NCBI GenBank assembly: GCA_014621425.1
Contig: JAANBB010000018.1
Coordinates: 62,001-126,000, forward strand
DNA length: 64,000 bases
Reading direction: 5' to 3'
Origin: Cylindrodendrum hubeiense
Lineage: Eukaryota > Ascomycota > Sordariomycetes > Hypocreales > Nectriaceae
A program made the translations under genes and the position numbers. Under the pieces are notes generated by a model, which was not told where the DNA came from, did no database searches, and saw only the letters and a list, made by a program, of their open reading frames with translations. Positions 13,428 through 25,641 of the stretch are shown one piece after another; within the stretch, counting starts at the first letter, position 1; each line of letters begins with the position of its first letter.

Positions 13428-15373
13428 ATGGCATCCCAAGCAAAGAACAATGCTATCATCGACAGCGCTGCAGTAAACCCAGAGATCACGGATCTAGTTG
13501 ATAAGGATCTGGGGACCGAAACAGTCGTGCCCAGGCTATCCCCCGAAGATGACCGCCGCCTTTTGCGAAAGATTGATTTGAGGTGAGTAACAAAGGTTCA
13601 TTTACGCAGAGTTCAAGATGGTCAAATCCATTGAATACTCAAATTCTAGCGGACTCATGTTAACTGGGACATTGACAGGCTTGTGCCCATTCTTCTATTC
13701 TCGTACCTCTTTCAGACCCTTGACAAGTCTGCTCTGAGCTACAGTAGCATTATGGGACTCACGACTGATCTGAATTTGGTTGGCCAACAATACTCGTGGG
13801 CCAGTTCTATCTATTATTTTGGGTACCTGGCTTTTAGCTATCCTGCATCCATTCTCCTCGTCAAGTTCCCCGTTGGGAAAGTCATTGGCACTGCTTGGTA
13901 AGTTTTATCACCTTCCTAAGAGAACAAATGATATCAGGGCCTAGGGCCTTTCCTCGTCAATTTAATGCGATGGGAAACTGGTCCTCACACGACCTTGACA
14001 TGCATAAGTGCTGATCAGCCAACCATCTTTAGTGCGACGTGGGGCGCCGTGCTTCTAGCCACGGCAGGCACCTCTAATGGGGCTGGCTTGATGGCTGCGC
14101 GATTCTTCCTCGGTGTGGCTGAAGCCTCAGTCGCACCGGCTCTTACTGTATTGGTGTCCATGTGGTACAAGACGTCAGAGCAGCCCCTTAGGCACGGAGT
14201 CTGGTTTTTGGGCAGCGTTACGTCGGGGTTCTTTGCATCACTTCTAGCTTACGGCATCAGCTTGACCAAATCCAGCATCCACCCCTGGCAGGTGAGTGTT
14301 CTGTCTTCCCCGTTGTTTTAATCCTTCCGAGATCTAACACAAGTCGTGTCAGATTATGTTTATTCTCTTCGGAGGGGTCACATTCGTTTGGGGACTCTGC
14401 CTCTTTTACCTGCTTCCCAATCACCCAAGTACCGCCCGATTCCTCTCACCTGAAGACCGTCAGAAAGCTATTATCCGCATCGCCGACAACCTCACAAGTG
14501 TTAAAAATGAGACGTTCAAGAAGTATCAGCTGGTGGAGGGTTTGATGGATGTCAAGACGTGGCTTCTATTCTTAATCATGATCGTCGGCTCGTTAAGCAA
14601 CGGACTTGCCAGCGTAAGCTACTCACTCCTCTCAATACTCCAGAGAGGAACTCCTATTGCTTTGGGGATGATTCTAATGCCAATGGCCGTATAGTTCCAA
14701 TCCATTATCATCAAGGGTATGGGCTTCTCTACGATCGACACGTATTTCATCCAAATGGTGTCAACTGCTTTCCAGGCCATTTTCGTTCTCATCAGCACGG
14801 TTGGAAGTACATACCTCGAGAACACTCGAACATACTTTATGGTTTTCAACTATTGCATGAGTATTATTGGCGGCGTCATGGTGAACCAACTAAGCGTCGA
14901 CCGCGCCTGGGCCCGCTTCTTTGGATACAACCTCTGCATTGCCTTTTCAGCCAACTTCCCCATGATATTTGCCATGTCTTCTGCAAATTTCGCCGGATTC
15001 ACCAAAAAGACCACTGTTAATGCACTAGTAAGTTACTACAATCCAGTATCCAAATCCTGCTTCATCTCTGTCTAACCAACTTTCGTCTGTTTTCTAGATC
15101 TTCATCGCATACTGCGCGGCCAACGTCGCTTCACCGCAATTTTTCATTGCGGGCGAATTCCCTACTTATCCTACCGGTTTCAGGGCTTGTATAATTTGCT
15201 TGAGCATCAGCGCTGCGTTGACCATAGTCCTCCGATGTTACCTGATTTGGCAGAACAAGCGTCGAGATGCGGAGAACGGCGAGGTGGAACCTGCCGGAGA
15301 CGAAGTGGATGTGTCTCTCAGTCTTTCTGACAAGACAGATTTCGAGATCCCACAATTCCGTTATGTCATGTAG
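13428..15373 (+). CDS. MFS transporter, Dal5/allantoate permease type (copy 1)
   Basis: A 500-residue plasma-membrane carrier with about 12 membrane helices. Exons are 13428-13582, 13679-13897, 14033-14291, 14353-14613, 14695-15027 and 15098-15373. Family marks are the long hydrophilic N-terminus ending in RRLLRKIDLR, then LDKSALSYSSIMGL, the motif HPSTARFLSPEDR in the central loop, and GFTKKTTVNA near the C-terminus. These are hallmarks of the anion:cation symporter (ACS) group of the MFS, which carries allantoate, ureidosuccinate, nicotinate, vitamins and similar anions. Intron 2 is unusually long (135 nt). The gene is divergent from M20 copy 1 and precedes a GH3 gene on the same strand. 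A second member of the family lies at 18876-20680. The substrate cannot be read from sequence. Confidence 0.9.
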
Positions 15374-16103
15374 TTTAGAAGTCCCATGGGACAGTTTGAA
15401 CCGGAGGAGGTGTTTTCTTTGTTTGCCTGACTTCTTAATCTGGCCAAAGTGCTCATTTCGCCACAGGTTCATACCCAAGGAATACTGGCTCAGCCAAAGC
15501 CCTTTGGTTGCCGTATCAGGAAGTTGGCAAGACTCGGTGAGCAATTTGGTATAGAGATAGGATGGTCATTTAAATAGCCACAAGTTAATCTATGCATACT
15601 TTGTTGTCTCCTAATTCCACAAGCTGTGGTCAGCAAAGTTACAGAGAATGGGATGTACTGAAAGAGGCTTGATGATCATACTCCTAATGACTTGCAGCAA
15701 TAATAGACATAATCTTGTAGACTCTCTAAAGCGCCTGGAAATGTCAACTTAGCCCATAGACTGCAAATGAACATGTAGTTGACAGTCACTGCTTTCTCTA
15801 TCTATTTCACCCAAATCAGGTGTTGTACTTTGCCGATGGATAGCCAGTCGTACGCCCGTTAAGCAGAAATTTGCTCATTGCCCTTCCGTACCTTCCGATG
15901 GTGTCCCAACAATACACTAAGAATGGCTTGGAAGATGTATAATTGGATCGGATTTAACTGACTCTCCTCCATCAAACCCCGGGTCCCCACATACAACAAG
16001 TATATAAATGAGCACTCGCCCTCGCTTTCCTGCAGTTGCATACCATCTTGAACCAATCCCTAAGCAACAAGAATCTCGATTGCAAACGATACACATATCA
16101 AAC
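15374..16103. other. Intergenic, promoter of the GH3 gene
   Basis: No gene supported. Short ORFs (15131-15554) are antisense shadows of the MFS gene end. The right end is the GH3 promoter with a TATA box at 16001-16007. Confidence 0.5.
16001..16007 (+). promoter_or_regulatory. TATA box of GH3 gene
   Basis: TATATAA about 100 bp upstream of the ATG at 16104. It overlaps an in-frame upstream ATG at 16008, which argues that translation starts at 16104 and not at 16008. Confidence 0.55.
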
Positions 16104-18056
16104 ATGTCTACAAGTCCCGCACCGTACAGGAATGCTTCCCTGCCTATTGAAGAACGGATATCCGATCTTCTAGCCCGCATGACTCTCGAGGAGAAGGCAG
16201 GGCTGCTGTTTCACAGCATGATTCGTCCCGGTGCCGGTGGTGAACTCAGCGGACCAGTTCCGGAAATGGAAATACTCGACACCAAGGTCCTGCTAGGGGA
16301 AAAGATGATGTCTCACTTCAACCTGATCGGCCCTGTTAACGACCCCAAAATGGTGGCCAACTGGCACAACAAGTTACAACAATACATCCTAGACCACACA
16401 CGCCTCGGTATCCCCATAACGTTATCCACGGACCCGAGGAACCACTTCGACTCCAACGTTGGCACCAGCTTCCGGGCGGGCGTGATGAGCCTGTGGCCGG
16501 AGACACTCGGCTTCGGTGCGCTGCGTGACCCGGCCCTAGTCCGCCAGTTCGCCGACTGCGTGCGCCAGGAATACGTGGCTTTGGGGCTCCGAGTCTCGCT
16601 CCACCCACAAGCCGACTTGGCTACTGAGTATCGATGGGCGCGCATCAACACCACCTTCGGGGAGGACGGTAACTTGGCTGCCGACCTTGTCATGGCCTAC
16701 GTGGAGGGCTTCCAGGGCCCCGAGTTTTCGCGCACTGGGGAGAGGGGTTTCCATAGCGTGGCTACCATGACCAAGCACTTCCCAGGTGCCGGACCCGAGA
16801 TGGATGGCGAAGACTCGCATTTTACCTACGGCAAGGAGCAGGTGTACCCTGGTGATAACTTCGATTATCACCTAGAACCTTTTCGTAAGGCTATTGCTGC
16901 GGGAACTAGGCAAATAATGGTGAGAAATCACGCAAAAGGAATTCATGTCACAGTTGACTAACCGAGAAGGATTTTGTAGCCATCTTACGCCATGCCAATT
17001 CGTACCAAGCATCAAGAGATAGCCTTTGCTTTCAACAAGGGCATCATCACCGACATCCTACGTAAGGAACTCGGGTTTGACGGCATTGTGTGCACAGACT
17101 GGGGGCTAATCACCGACGTCGTGTTGATGGGCCAGGACATGCCGGCGCGCGCTTGGGGCGCTGAGCGCTTCAGCGAGTTGGAGCGCGTGGTGGCTATCCT
17201 TGACGCGGGATGTGACCAGTTCGGCGGGGAGTCCCGACCCGAGCTGGTTTTGCAAGCAGTGCACAAAGGGCTAGTGACAGAGGACCGCATCGACGAATCT
17301 GTACATCGGATCCTCCGGGAGAAGTTCGTTCTGGGCCTCTTCGACGAGCAGCGATTCGTCGACGTGGACCGGGCCGCTGCCGTTGTGGGTAATCCTGAGT
17401 TCATGAAGCTCGGTCAGGAGGCGCAGAGCCGCGCCTTTACGATTCTCACCAACTTCAACAACACCTTGCCCCTTTCACCCCCAGAGCCGGCGGCGGGGGT
17501 GACACAGAAAAAGTTCTACGTCGAGGGCGTACCCGTCGAGGCGGTAGGCAAACGAGGGTGCTTGACTGTCACTTCGCCGGATGAGGCTGATGTGGCATTG
17601 ATACGCATACAGGCACCTTTCAACTCGCGCCCTGGTGGATTCGAGAAGAGATTTCACTCCGGATCACTGGAGTTCCCTGCCGAGGAGGTGGCAAGGATCA
17701 AAAAGATTATCCAGACGGTTCCCACTACTGTGGTGGATGTTTACCTTGATCGCCCTGCCGTGCTGACGCCGCTGGTTCAAGAGCAGAAGCGCTTATACGA
17801 GAAGCTAACGGAGAATGTTGACTCCGTACAGAGACAGACACAGGAAAGAGGATCCGCGCTCATTGTAAATTATGGAAGCAATACAGAGGCTTTCCTTGAC
17901 GTGTGCTTTGGCGTCGACGGCGCGCTCCCGCAGGGCAAACTCCCGTTTGATCTCCCTCGATCTATGGAAGCTGCTACTAATAGTCGAGAAGATGTGCCTT
18001 TTGACACTATTGATCCTTTATTCTCATGTGGATTTGGATTGAGCTATGTGTCTTAG
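16104..18056 (+). CDS. Glycoside hydrolase family 3 protein (beta-glucosidase-like)
   Basis: Two exons (16104-16919 and 16980-18056) give 630 residues. The GH3 N-terminal barrel is clear: MTLEEKAGLLF at the start, then TKHFPGAG, QIMPSYAMP across the splice join, and GFDGIVCTDWG, whose Asp (about residue 312) is the family nucleophile. A shorter C-terminal Rossmann-like domain ends in GCFGLSYV-type wording (FSCGFGLSYV). There is no fibronectin III tail and no signal peptide from this start, so an intracellular enzyme is likely, as in GH3 proteins that trim glycosylated metabolites rather than secreted cellulases. Position between two Dal5-type carriers and two amidohydrolases suggests it removes a sugar from an imported conjugate; that is inference. 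The frame is open upstream to 16008, but the TATA box sits there. Confidence 0.88.
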
Positions 18057-18875
18057 TTCTTTCTGGTCGGAGTTTACTATGTATTTAACTGAAGTTGTGG
18101 GATTTATATTAGTAAATTGAATTAGAGTTATTATAGGGTCTATGCTGTTGCTTCACTGTTATTTTAACGATATTGTATCAGCTTATATACTTACTCTCTC
18201 ATTTGTCTTTCCTTTTACTTTCTCCTGTATCTTGGTCATCTTTTTAACTTTCAAAAAGTAAGGGACGAGAAATTCTTATCTATCTCCTTTTCATTCTTCT
18301 CTATATTCTCTGTTGTATTTATGTGTGTGAATGGAGCCACAGTGAAGAAAATGGGTGATCAGATGACGTCGTGTGCGAATTCAGTATATAGTAATAAACG
18401 TCATATTGTATCTGAAGGGAATGTAAACGTGAGACTGCTTCTCTATTACCGTAACAGCATCACCTGAGAAAATTAATATTAGACTGTCTTGGTTAGTCTA
18501 TTCGAGACGCTTCACATTTACTGGAAAAGACTCTTCTTACTTGCTGCCTTCATGAATCTAACTACCTCACAGCGGACTAGGAAGTCGGAATAAAGGCTTC
18601 CAGGTGAAAAGGAAAACTACGGGACATACCACCACCAAGGCTCTGATTTAAAAAAGAAAGAGAAAAGAATTACACTCTATACCAGAAATCATAACACTTG
18701 GGGGAACAATAAAAGTTTATATTTGGATAATATGGAGTTTAAATCCCTAAGTGTAACTCCTGTACTTGACAGCTCTAACACAGTCGACGACGAGTGAGTG
18801 ATAAAGGAAACAATCGGCCACACGCTAAGTAATATTAATTAGGGATCATAGAAGGAAATCGACTGAGTAGTCTAT
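18057..18875. other. Intergenic between convergent genes
   Basis: About 820 bp between the 3' ends of the GH3 gene and the minus-strand carrier. It contains T-rich and A-rich tracts compatible with two 3' ends. No coding region is supported. Confidence 0.5.
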
Positions 18876-20680
18876 CTACATATAATAGCGGTAGCTTTTG
18901 TTCTCCCAATCTGTTTCATCAACCTCCTCAGTATTCTCGCCATAGACAATAGCAGGGCCGTTGTCGCGCATTTCGGGATCAATGCACACACCCTGGGCTT
19001 TGTCACGTCGCTTGTTTTCCCAATCCAAATAAAACCTGAATAGGGCGATGATAACAATAATGAGGCAGTAAATCACTAGTAAGGCGTTGAAAGCCGTCTG
19101 CATTATGTTAGTAAGTCTGCTATCCTCATGGGCAAAAGCCGCGTACCTTGTAAGTGGGAGCTTCTTTGGCGATAAACAACTGTGGTCCTCCGATATTACC
19201 AGCACAATATCCAATAAAGAAAACTGCATTGACCGTCGCTTTCTTGGTAAACCCAGCGGTGTTGGAAGAGATCAGACTCAACATCAAGGGAAAGATGATC
19301 GTCGAGGTGACGAGGAGCAGGACGCCTATATACCGACCGGCTTTCATGGTGATTGGTAGCTGGCGGATGAGCAGAACACCAAGAAGAGCAATAAGGTAGC
19401 CACCAATTATTACATTGCAACGAGATCTTCGAAATTTGTCGGCGACGTAGGTAGATGCAATTAGGAAGACGAATTGGAAAACCGAAATCGGCAGACCGAG
19501 CAGAAGAGTCGGTCTAGTTCCGTAACCGAGTCCAGCGATGATAAGAGAAGTGAACTGAAAGGTTAGTGAATGTAACATGACTAGGGAGTCTCGCTTACGT
19601 TGGAGATGACACCATTGGTCAAGGATGAGATGGTAATGATGATGAACAGAAACCACGTCTTTGGATCAACAATGGCCTCTACAAATTGAGAATGAGACCA
19701 CTTGTTAGTCTTGAAAGTCCTCTGGTTCTTCTGTGGTCGCTGATTGGCAACAGCCTGTTGCGCTGGGTTCAAAAACCTGGCAGTTTTCGGTGTGTCTGGC
19801 AGCATAAACAACAAAACAACACCCCACAGCGCAGTAATTATGCCGAGTATAATGAAAAGCCACTATCCAGGTCAGCTTATGTACCTAAATGATTCAGGGA
19901 TACATACCCTCCAAGCTTCCAGAGGTCCACTGGTAATAAATGAACAGCCATAAGAGATCAAAGCACCACAGAATGCTCCAACAGAGTTTCCAAGAAACCA
20001 AATGCCATGTCGTGCAGCATGTTCGGAAGGCTTATACCACAGACCAGTAATAAGTGTAAATCCAGGGCTAATGGTGCTCTCAAACACACCAAGCAGCACC
20101 CTTACAATGCAAAGACCGATAAAGTTGTTAGTGGCGCCGTGACAGGCAAGTACGATAGACCAAAGGATACTATTCGAGGTTAATTAATCGTTTTCAACAA
20201 AGCTCTAGGTCTTCCCTACATCGAAATTGACATTGTTTTCCCCAATGGCAACTTTACCAGCATAATTGAGACAGGATAGCTCGCGACCAGGTAGCCAAAA
20301 TAGAAGGCACTGTTCAACCAAGAAAACTCTTGTCCGACGAGTTTCTTTGCTTTTGTTAGCATTCGCTATGAAACCAGGGACTTTTGACATACCGTATCTT
20401 GGATGACGCCCAGGATGGCCGTATTTCCCAGACTGGTTTTGTCGAGAAATTGAAGGATATAGGTGACAAAGAGAAGAGGCAGGACACTGCCAAGGTTAGG
20501 TTTTTTATCCTAATTCTTGAACAGGAATACGTACAACATGTCAATTCTCTTGAGCACAGCCGCTTCCTCCACCAAGGAGCTGTCACCCTCGGCGACGTCA
20601 ATGCTCTTGGTGGGGTCGAGCGGGGCATGTGCCTTTTCTCCATCTTGTAGATCCTTGGTGGCCTCCATTTCGAGTCCCAT
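18876..20680 (-). CDS. MFS transporter, Dal5/allantoate permease type (copy 2)
   Basis: Seven exons (20680-20535, 20486-20393, 20344-20232, 20169-19908, 19862-19599, 19554-19147 and 19097-18876) give a 502-residue, roughly 12-helix carrier. Family marks are FLDKTSLGNTAILG after the first loop, GVFESTISPGFTLI, PDTPKTARFLNPAQQ in the central loop, and GFTKKATVNAVFF near the C-terminus. It belongs to the same ACS group as the gene at 13428 but is diverged, so the pair is an old duplication or independent recruitment. The start at 20680 is the first ATG; the frame upstream begins only at a TTG. The exon 3 acceptor is AAG, not YAG. It is divergent from the Zn2Cys6 regulator at 21295 with 614 bp between starts. 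Confidence 0.88.
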
Positions 20681-20836
20681 ATTAACAAGATGCCTATGCA
20701 GCTGTGGTGGCGGGGTGCATGAATTATGAGAGGTAAAGAGTGGGTTGCACGTTTTTGAAGTCAAGACTGGGTTGGTTCTGACAAAGACCTGTGTTGCAAT
20801 CTGGTCTCCATCCTGCGACAGCGATGGCCGTAGGCT

Positions 20837-20844
20837 TTATATAA
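20837..20844 (-). promoter_or_regulatory. TATA box of MFS copy 2
   Basis: TATATAAA on the minus strand, about 157 bp upstream of the ATG at 20680. Confidence 0.4.
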
Positions 20845-20998
20845 AAATATGGAAGGCTTGAAAGATTGATTTAAACGTTGATAAGGTTCAGCTCTCCTGC
20901 TGCAGGTGGAAATCAGATATGTACTAGCCTAATCAATGATAGCTGTGTCTAGGATCACAATTCCGCGGGGTTATCTTAATGACATTGCTAGTGCCAGC

Positions 20999-21018
20999 TA
21001 ACCGACTTTGGTCGGTTA
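20999..21018. promoter_or_regulatory. Palindrome in divergent promoter, possible regulator site
   Basis: Two perfect 8-bp arms (TAACCGAC and GTCGGTTA) separated by TTTG. It lies between the divergent MFS copy 2 and Zn2Cys6 gene. Inverted CGG-type half sites of this form suit a Zn2Cys6 dimer; binding is inferred, not shown. Confidence 0.45.
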
Positions 21019-21100
21019 CCTTAACCAGACGAGTCATACAAAGCTCGGCTCACCCGGCACAGCGGATCCCCCTCACACCTCCTCATCAAGCCGGGCTACT

Positions 21101-21120
21101 ATTGGTCAGAGTTGACGACG
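21101..21120. promoter_or_regulatory. Promoter motif shared with M20 copy 2
   Basis: ATTGGTCA, two bases, then GTTGACGACG. The same arrangement occurs at 23383-23402 before M20 copy 2. CACGTCGTCAA is repeated twice at 21204-21214 and 21216-21226, giving two more copies of TTGACGACG in the opposite direction. Confidence 0.45.
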
Positions 21121-21294
21121 AGAACCCCGCTATTCATGGCAAGATTCCGCTTCGCAATCCATAGGGGGTCGTGTGACTATTTTTAATACCATCATCGCCG
21201 TCCCACGTCGTCAAGCACGTCGTCAATATTGAGACGCGCATCTGATCAAGACCTGCAGCCTGCGCCTCGGTTCAGGGCCACCCTAGCCTCGAAA

Positions 21295-23270
21295 ATGATA
21301 CCCGCCGGGACTAGAGCGACAGGGAGAAAGAGGAACAACCCGGGTCGCTCCAAATTCGGTAAGTAATTGGTCGTCAATTGAGACCAGCAATTATGACCCC
21401 AGATTCTCTCACTTCTGCCCCAAGACTACCCCGGACTCTGTCACTTCTGCCCCAAGTAGCCCTACTGCGTGGCGTTCTGACATGGTACTCAGGTTGCTTT
21501 ACATGCCGAGAAAAACATGTCAAATGTGATGAACAATTACCGGTCTGTCGTAGATGTGAGCGATTGGGATTGACGTGTCGGCCATACTGGTCAACCACAA
21601 TACCAGCACCCAAAGCACCCTCTCTAAAGCTCAAGCCTTTGAGACCAAAAGATCCACGTTCTCGAGATTCGAGCAGGAGCCCTTGTGGCTTCGAAAGCAT
21701 CCGCTCATCCTCAGCCCCAAACGGTGTTGCAGAAATATTGCCACACACGTCACCAGACACTCAGACAGCGGACTCTCATGACACTGTGGAGATATTAGGC
21801 AACATATTTTCCAATATTGCTGGCTCGACAATTCCACTCGTCCAATACCAGTCAGCAGATTGCAGCTCCACGGGCGAAACAGAAATTGATCCCTACCAAT
21901 GGATTCCTCAGATCCAGTACCCTCTATCTGCATCCCACATCCCTTTGCCGAACTCTTTGGTTCTTAGCAAGGAAGATCTCCATGGGCTCAGGCACTACGA
22001 AACTGCTTTCGCAATTACCCAAACATCAAAAGATCCGCAGTGGTCTTTTCCAAAATTACTCTTGCGACAGGCTTCATCCAGTTCCATGATGATGCACTTT
22101 GCGCTAGCCATGTCCCTTCATGATCTCGATGCACAATACGACATGCAAACGAACAACCGACTCTTGGCACATCAGCACTTTACTAGCGGCGCTTCAATGT
22201 TCAAGAAGACCGTTTCAAACCAAGGTGATGATCTGGAGATTCTGTCATGTTTTTATTACATCTATATCTACATGTCGCGGCAAACGCTAGTCGATAGATT
22301 CAAGCTCCAAAAGCTAAGCCAGAAAACTCTCGATTACATTGGCAAATTCGACCTCGAGACTCTGGCGAACATCATTGATCAGACAACACAAATCGCTCCC
22401 AATGCAGCGATACGCAGCTTCATTTGTCGGCTTATTCTTTGGCTGTACAAGGAAGATGTATATTGCGCATTTTCTGGGTGTGCTGGAGATGTGGCCAGGT
22501 ACTTTCAAGCAAAGCCGAAGTTGCTGAAGGCTGTATGGGAGGTGTCGAGACCGATACTGCAGCTCAATTGGGGCCCGGATTATCCGGAGAGTCAGTGCGT
22601 CAATGATTTAGAGATGGCACATATTGTAGACATGACGATTGAACTGCTCTCACTTCGATTCGATGTGACCGAGATGATTCAATTAGGATCCATGTCCCCT
22701 ACGGTCCTTCAGGCGATGGAGGCCAAGTTTTCCCTCATAGAAACGGTAAGTTTCCGGCCCTGAGTGGCAATTAGAACTGACTCATATGTGAAGAAATTCT
22801 TCATTGTGTTTGGCATCGCCACCTCCCCTACAGCACCTTCGACGGAGATGGTGACATTTGCAGCCGCCGCTGTTGCAATTTACCATGCCATACGACTTTT
22901 CTGTTACCGACATACAGAAAATTTCCCTGAGGAAGCACGGAACATCGCTGTTAAGCAGTGTTTAGCGCAGTTACTCACAGTTGCTCAAAAAGCGACCTCG
23001 TCAGTATATTCGCCTGTCATGTTTGATGGACTGCAATGGGCACTCTTCATCGGAGGAATTGAAACGAACGACTCAATTCACCTTGACTGGATTATGAACA
23101 AGCTGGCTATCCCGCGCTTCAAATCGGCTATTCGCACTATCAGAGAGGTGGAGACACAATCCGGCAAAGTCGGGATGCACACAATCAGTACCATCTTGCG
23201 GGGCACATTTGCCGACCCAACCTCTACAGCCAGCCAAGCATCAGGACAAGGTTTGTCCATCAGCATGTGA
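21295..23270 (+). CDS. Zn2Cys6 transcription factor with Fungal_trans_2-like domain
   Basis: Exons 21295-21358, 21493-22745 and 22794-23270 give 597 residues. The short first exon (basic, MIPAGTRATGRKR...) is needed to reach the zinc cluster GCFTCREKHVKCDEQ-PVCRRCERLGLTC, which begins exactly at the first splice join; this fixes the start at 21295. The C-terminal part (HAIRLFCYR, GLQWALFIGGIE, RIGM-like VGMHTISTILRG) matches the fungal-specific Fungal_trans_2 type of regulatory domain. Such proteins are nuclear and often act on neighbouring pathway genes. It sits between MFS copy 2 and M20 copy 2, with shared motifs in all these upstream regions, so it is the best candidate regulator of the neighbourhood. 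The only acceptor that keeps phase for intron 2 is AAG at 22791-22793. Confidence 0.85.
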
Positions 23271-23565
23271 CAAATATCAACAGGCAATCATGGATCTGTC
23301 TGTCGTCTCACTAGTCACAACCCTTACCCCGACATGAATAAGCACAGACCCACTCTACAAGCGCTGCAATCACTCGACTCTGATTGGTCAACGTTGACGA
23401 CGACGAGGGCTGCCAAGAGATATCGTCAAGTCTGGGGGGCGCAATATCCGAAGACGTCACGCAACGAGATTAATAACGCCTCCAATTTATAAAAGGGGAG
23501 GTTGCACTACGCTCCATTATGCATCATCATCTTGAGGATTGTATTCTGAGCAGAACGAAGCAGTT
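23271..23565. promoter_or_regulatory. Promoter of M20 copy 2
   Basis: Contains ATTGGTCA-AC-GTTGACGACG at 23383-23402, matching the regulator's promoter, and a TATAAAA box at 23488-23494, 72 bp before the ATG. Confidence 0.5.
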
Positions 23566-24929
23566 ATGACAGTCGTAACGATACCGAGCCCACCCGTCAC
23601 AGTCAATGGGAACGAGGCAGCAGAACACGAATCCATCTTCAAAGCCATTTCCAATGTGGGCCAAGAGCTTCGAGCACTCAATACAGTCGTAAGTTTGACT
23701 CGGTCTATGGGGCATTTGAGACTAAAACTTCCAGATACATGACAATCCCGAGTTATGCTACAAGGAATTCAAGGCTCATGACAACATCACGTCATTCCTG
23801 AGAGCGCAGGGCCTAGATGTCGTCTCCCATGCCTATGGTCTTGAAACATCATTCCTAGCAGAGTATGGCAATGGGGGCCGGCTTGTGGTCTTCTGTGCGG
23901 AGTACGACGCTCTAGAAGGGATGGGCCATGCATGTGGGCATAACCTAATCGCCACATCGTCCATTGCTGCGTTTCTTGGAGTGGTTGGTGAATTAAAAAG
24001 AACCAAGGCTCTCGGAAGGGTACGCCTACTGGGATGCCCGGCAGAAGAGGGAGGAGGCGGCAAGATCAAGCTGATTAAAGCCGGTGCATTCAAGGATGTC
24101 GACGCAGCTTTGATGCTTCATCCGATCCCTCCTGTGAACAACTCATCTAGTCCTGATGGAGTCGCTTACGGCACGTGTCTTGCCGGGTATCGATTTAAGG
24201 CCATTTTCAAGGGCAAAGCGGCTCACGCGGGTTCCATGCCCTGGTTGGGTAACAACGCGCTGGATGCAGCAACATTGACATACAATGCCGTTAGCATGCT
24301 CAGACAGCAAGTGACGCCGACTGACCGCATCAACATCATCATTCGAGAAGGTGGGTTGAGCAGCAACATCATTACAGACAAAACTACCATCCAGGCGTGT
24401 GTTCGGTCTGCAACACTAAATGAGATGATAAACATAAGGGATCGTGTGTATAAGTGTTTTGAAGGCGCTGCTATTGCCACCGGATGTCAAGTTGAAATCA
24501 CCGAAGAGTATGTCCATTGTCTGCTGTTGTCCCATACACATTTACTAATATTCGAGCAGAATGGAGCCTTATGCCGACCTCCGACCGAACGAAGCATTGT
24601 GTTCTACTTTTACAGAAGTCATGTCGACAAATTTCAACAAAGAATATTACTGCGACTTGAAAAACAAAGACCTTGGTGGTTATGGCACGGATATGGGGAA
24701 TGTGAGCTATGAATGTCCATCGTTTCATGGTAATTTCTGCATTCCTGTGCTCCCCGGAGATACCATCCATGCACCAGGTTTTGCGAATGCTGCTGGCACC
24801 ACAGCGGCCCATCAGACCGCGATCCAGGCAGCCAAGGGCGTCAGCGTTACTGGTTTGCGTGTGCTCATTGATGATGCTTTTGCACAGCAGGTGAAAAAGT
24901 GTTTCGACTTAGATAAGGAATTGCGTTAA
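23566..24929 (+). CDS. M20-family amidohydrolase/peptidase (copy 2)
   Basis: Exons 23566-23688, 23735-24507 and 24560-24929 give 421 residues. The metal-site motif CAEYDALEGMGHACGHN, the acidic pair in PAEEGGGGK, the LHPIPP and AAHAGSMPW segments and the C-terminal GTDMGNVSYECPSFH are all present, so the enzyme should be active as a metal-dependent amidohydrolase, probably cytosolic. It has the same three-exon layout as copy 1 at 11321-12700, with introns at corresponding places (the last join in copy 1 lies within the same TDMGNVS motif region), which supports common descent. The ATG at 23566 is the first in frame. RidA lies convergently 209 bp downstream. Confidence 0.9.
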
Positions 24930-25138
24930 CTCAAGGAACGAGACAACCTGTTAGCATTCATATCAATGCATAGTTTAGACTTTTCCCGTGTATACAATAT
25001 ATTCAAGGAGTGAAGTTAATACTGCACATCAGCAATGGACCGAGTTTCCACAGAGATCAATCGATGCCAGCCAAAACAGCTGAACGAATCTGACGAACGT
25101 CTTTTCGATTTTCTTGAGACATTTATCCTTATATCCTC

Positions 25139-25641
25139 CTACTTCGGGATCAATGCCTTGACCGTGATCTCGATATGTAAACCTGGGAATACCAATGCCG
25201 CAACCTCCACTCCCGTCCATACAGGCTTAGTATTCTTCAAGAGCTTCCGCGCTATGGGAATCACAGTCTCGGAAATCCCCTTTCCGTCTTTCGCAACTTC
25301 AAATGTTTGTACCTGAGATAGTACGAGTGTCAGCTATACAGCATTAATTCAATTAGACGACAAATATTTCTTACCTCGTAAACATATTCCCAGGCATCTT
25401 CTCCCAACCCCGCAGCTCTTAGCGTACGTGTAACATGGTCAAAGGCTTCGGTAACCTCTTCTTCCAAATTTTCGGGTACCGTGCCATCATCTTTAATCCC
25501 TAGTTGCCCTCCGACTGTGACAGTTTGAACATTCGGGGGGATAATCACTGCGTGGGAAATTCCAAAGCTCTCAGCAGCTGCCTCCCCTCCCACCCAGTTG
25601 ACGAATTTCAACCCGTGTGCAGTGAGCTTTGACTCGGACAT
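25139..25641 (-). CDS. RidA/YjgF-like protein
   Basis: Two exons (25641-25375 and 25312-25139) encode 146 residues, the normal size of the family. Visible marks are the VGGQLGIKDDG segment, the EEEVTEAFDHVTRTLRAAG helix and the C-terminal end with HIEITVKALIPK. The usual arginine of the RidA active site (in the ...P.R.. region) is not obvious: the sequence has KPVWTGVEVAAL where many members have RPARTTVGV, so this may belong to a subgroup without classical deaminase chemistry. RidA proteins hydrolyse reactive enamines/imines made by amino-acid enzymes, which fits a nitrogen-compound pathway. It converges on M20 copy 2. Confidence 0.82.

Noticed and set aside
16008..16103. In-frame 32-codon extension of the GH3 gene
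   Set aside because: It begins inside the TATA box; the ATG at 16104 fits the family start.
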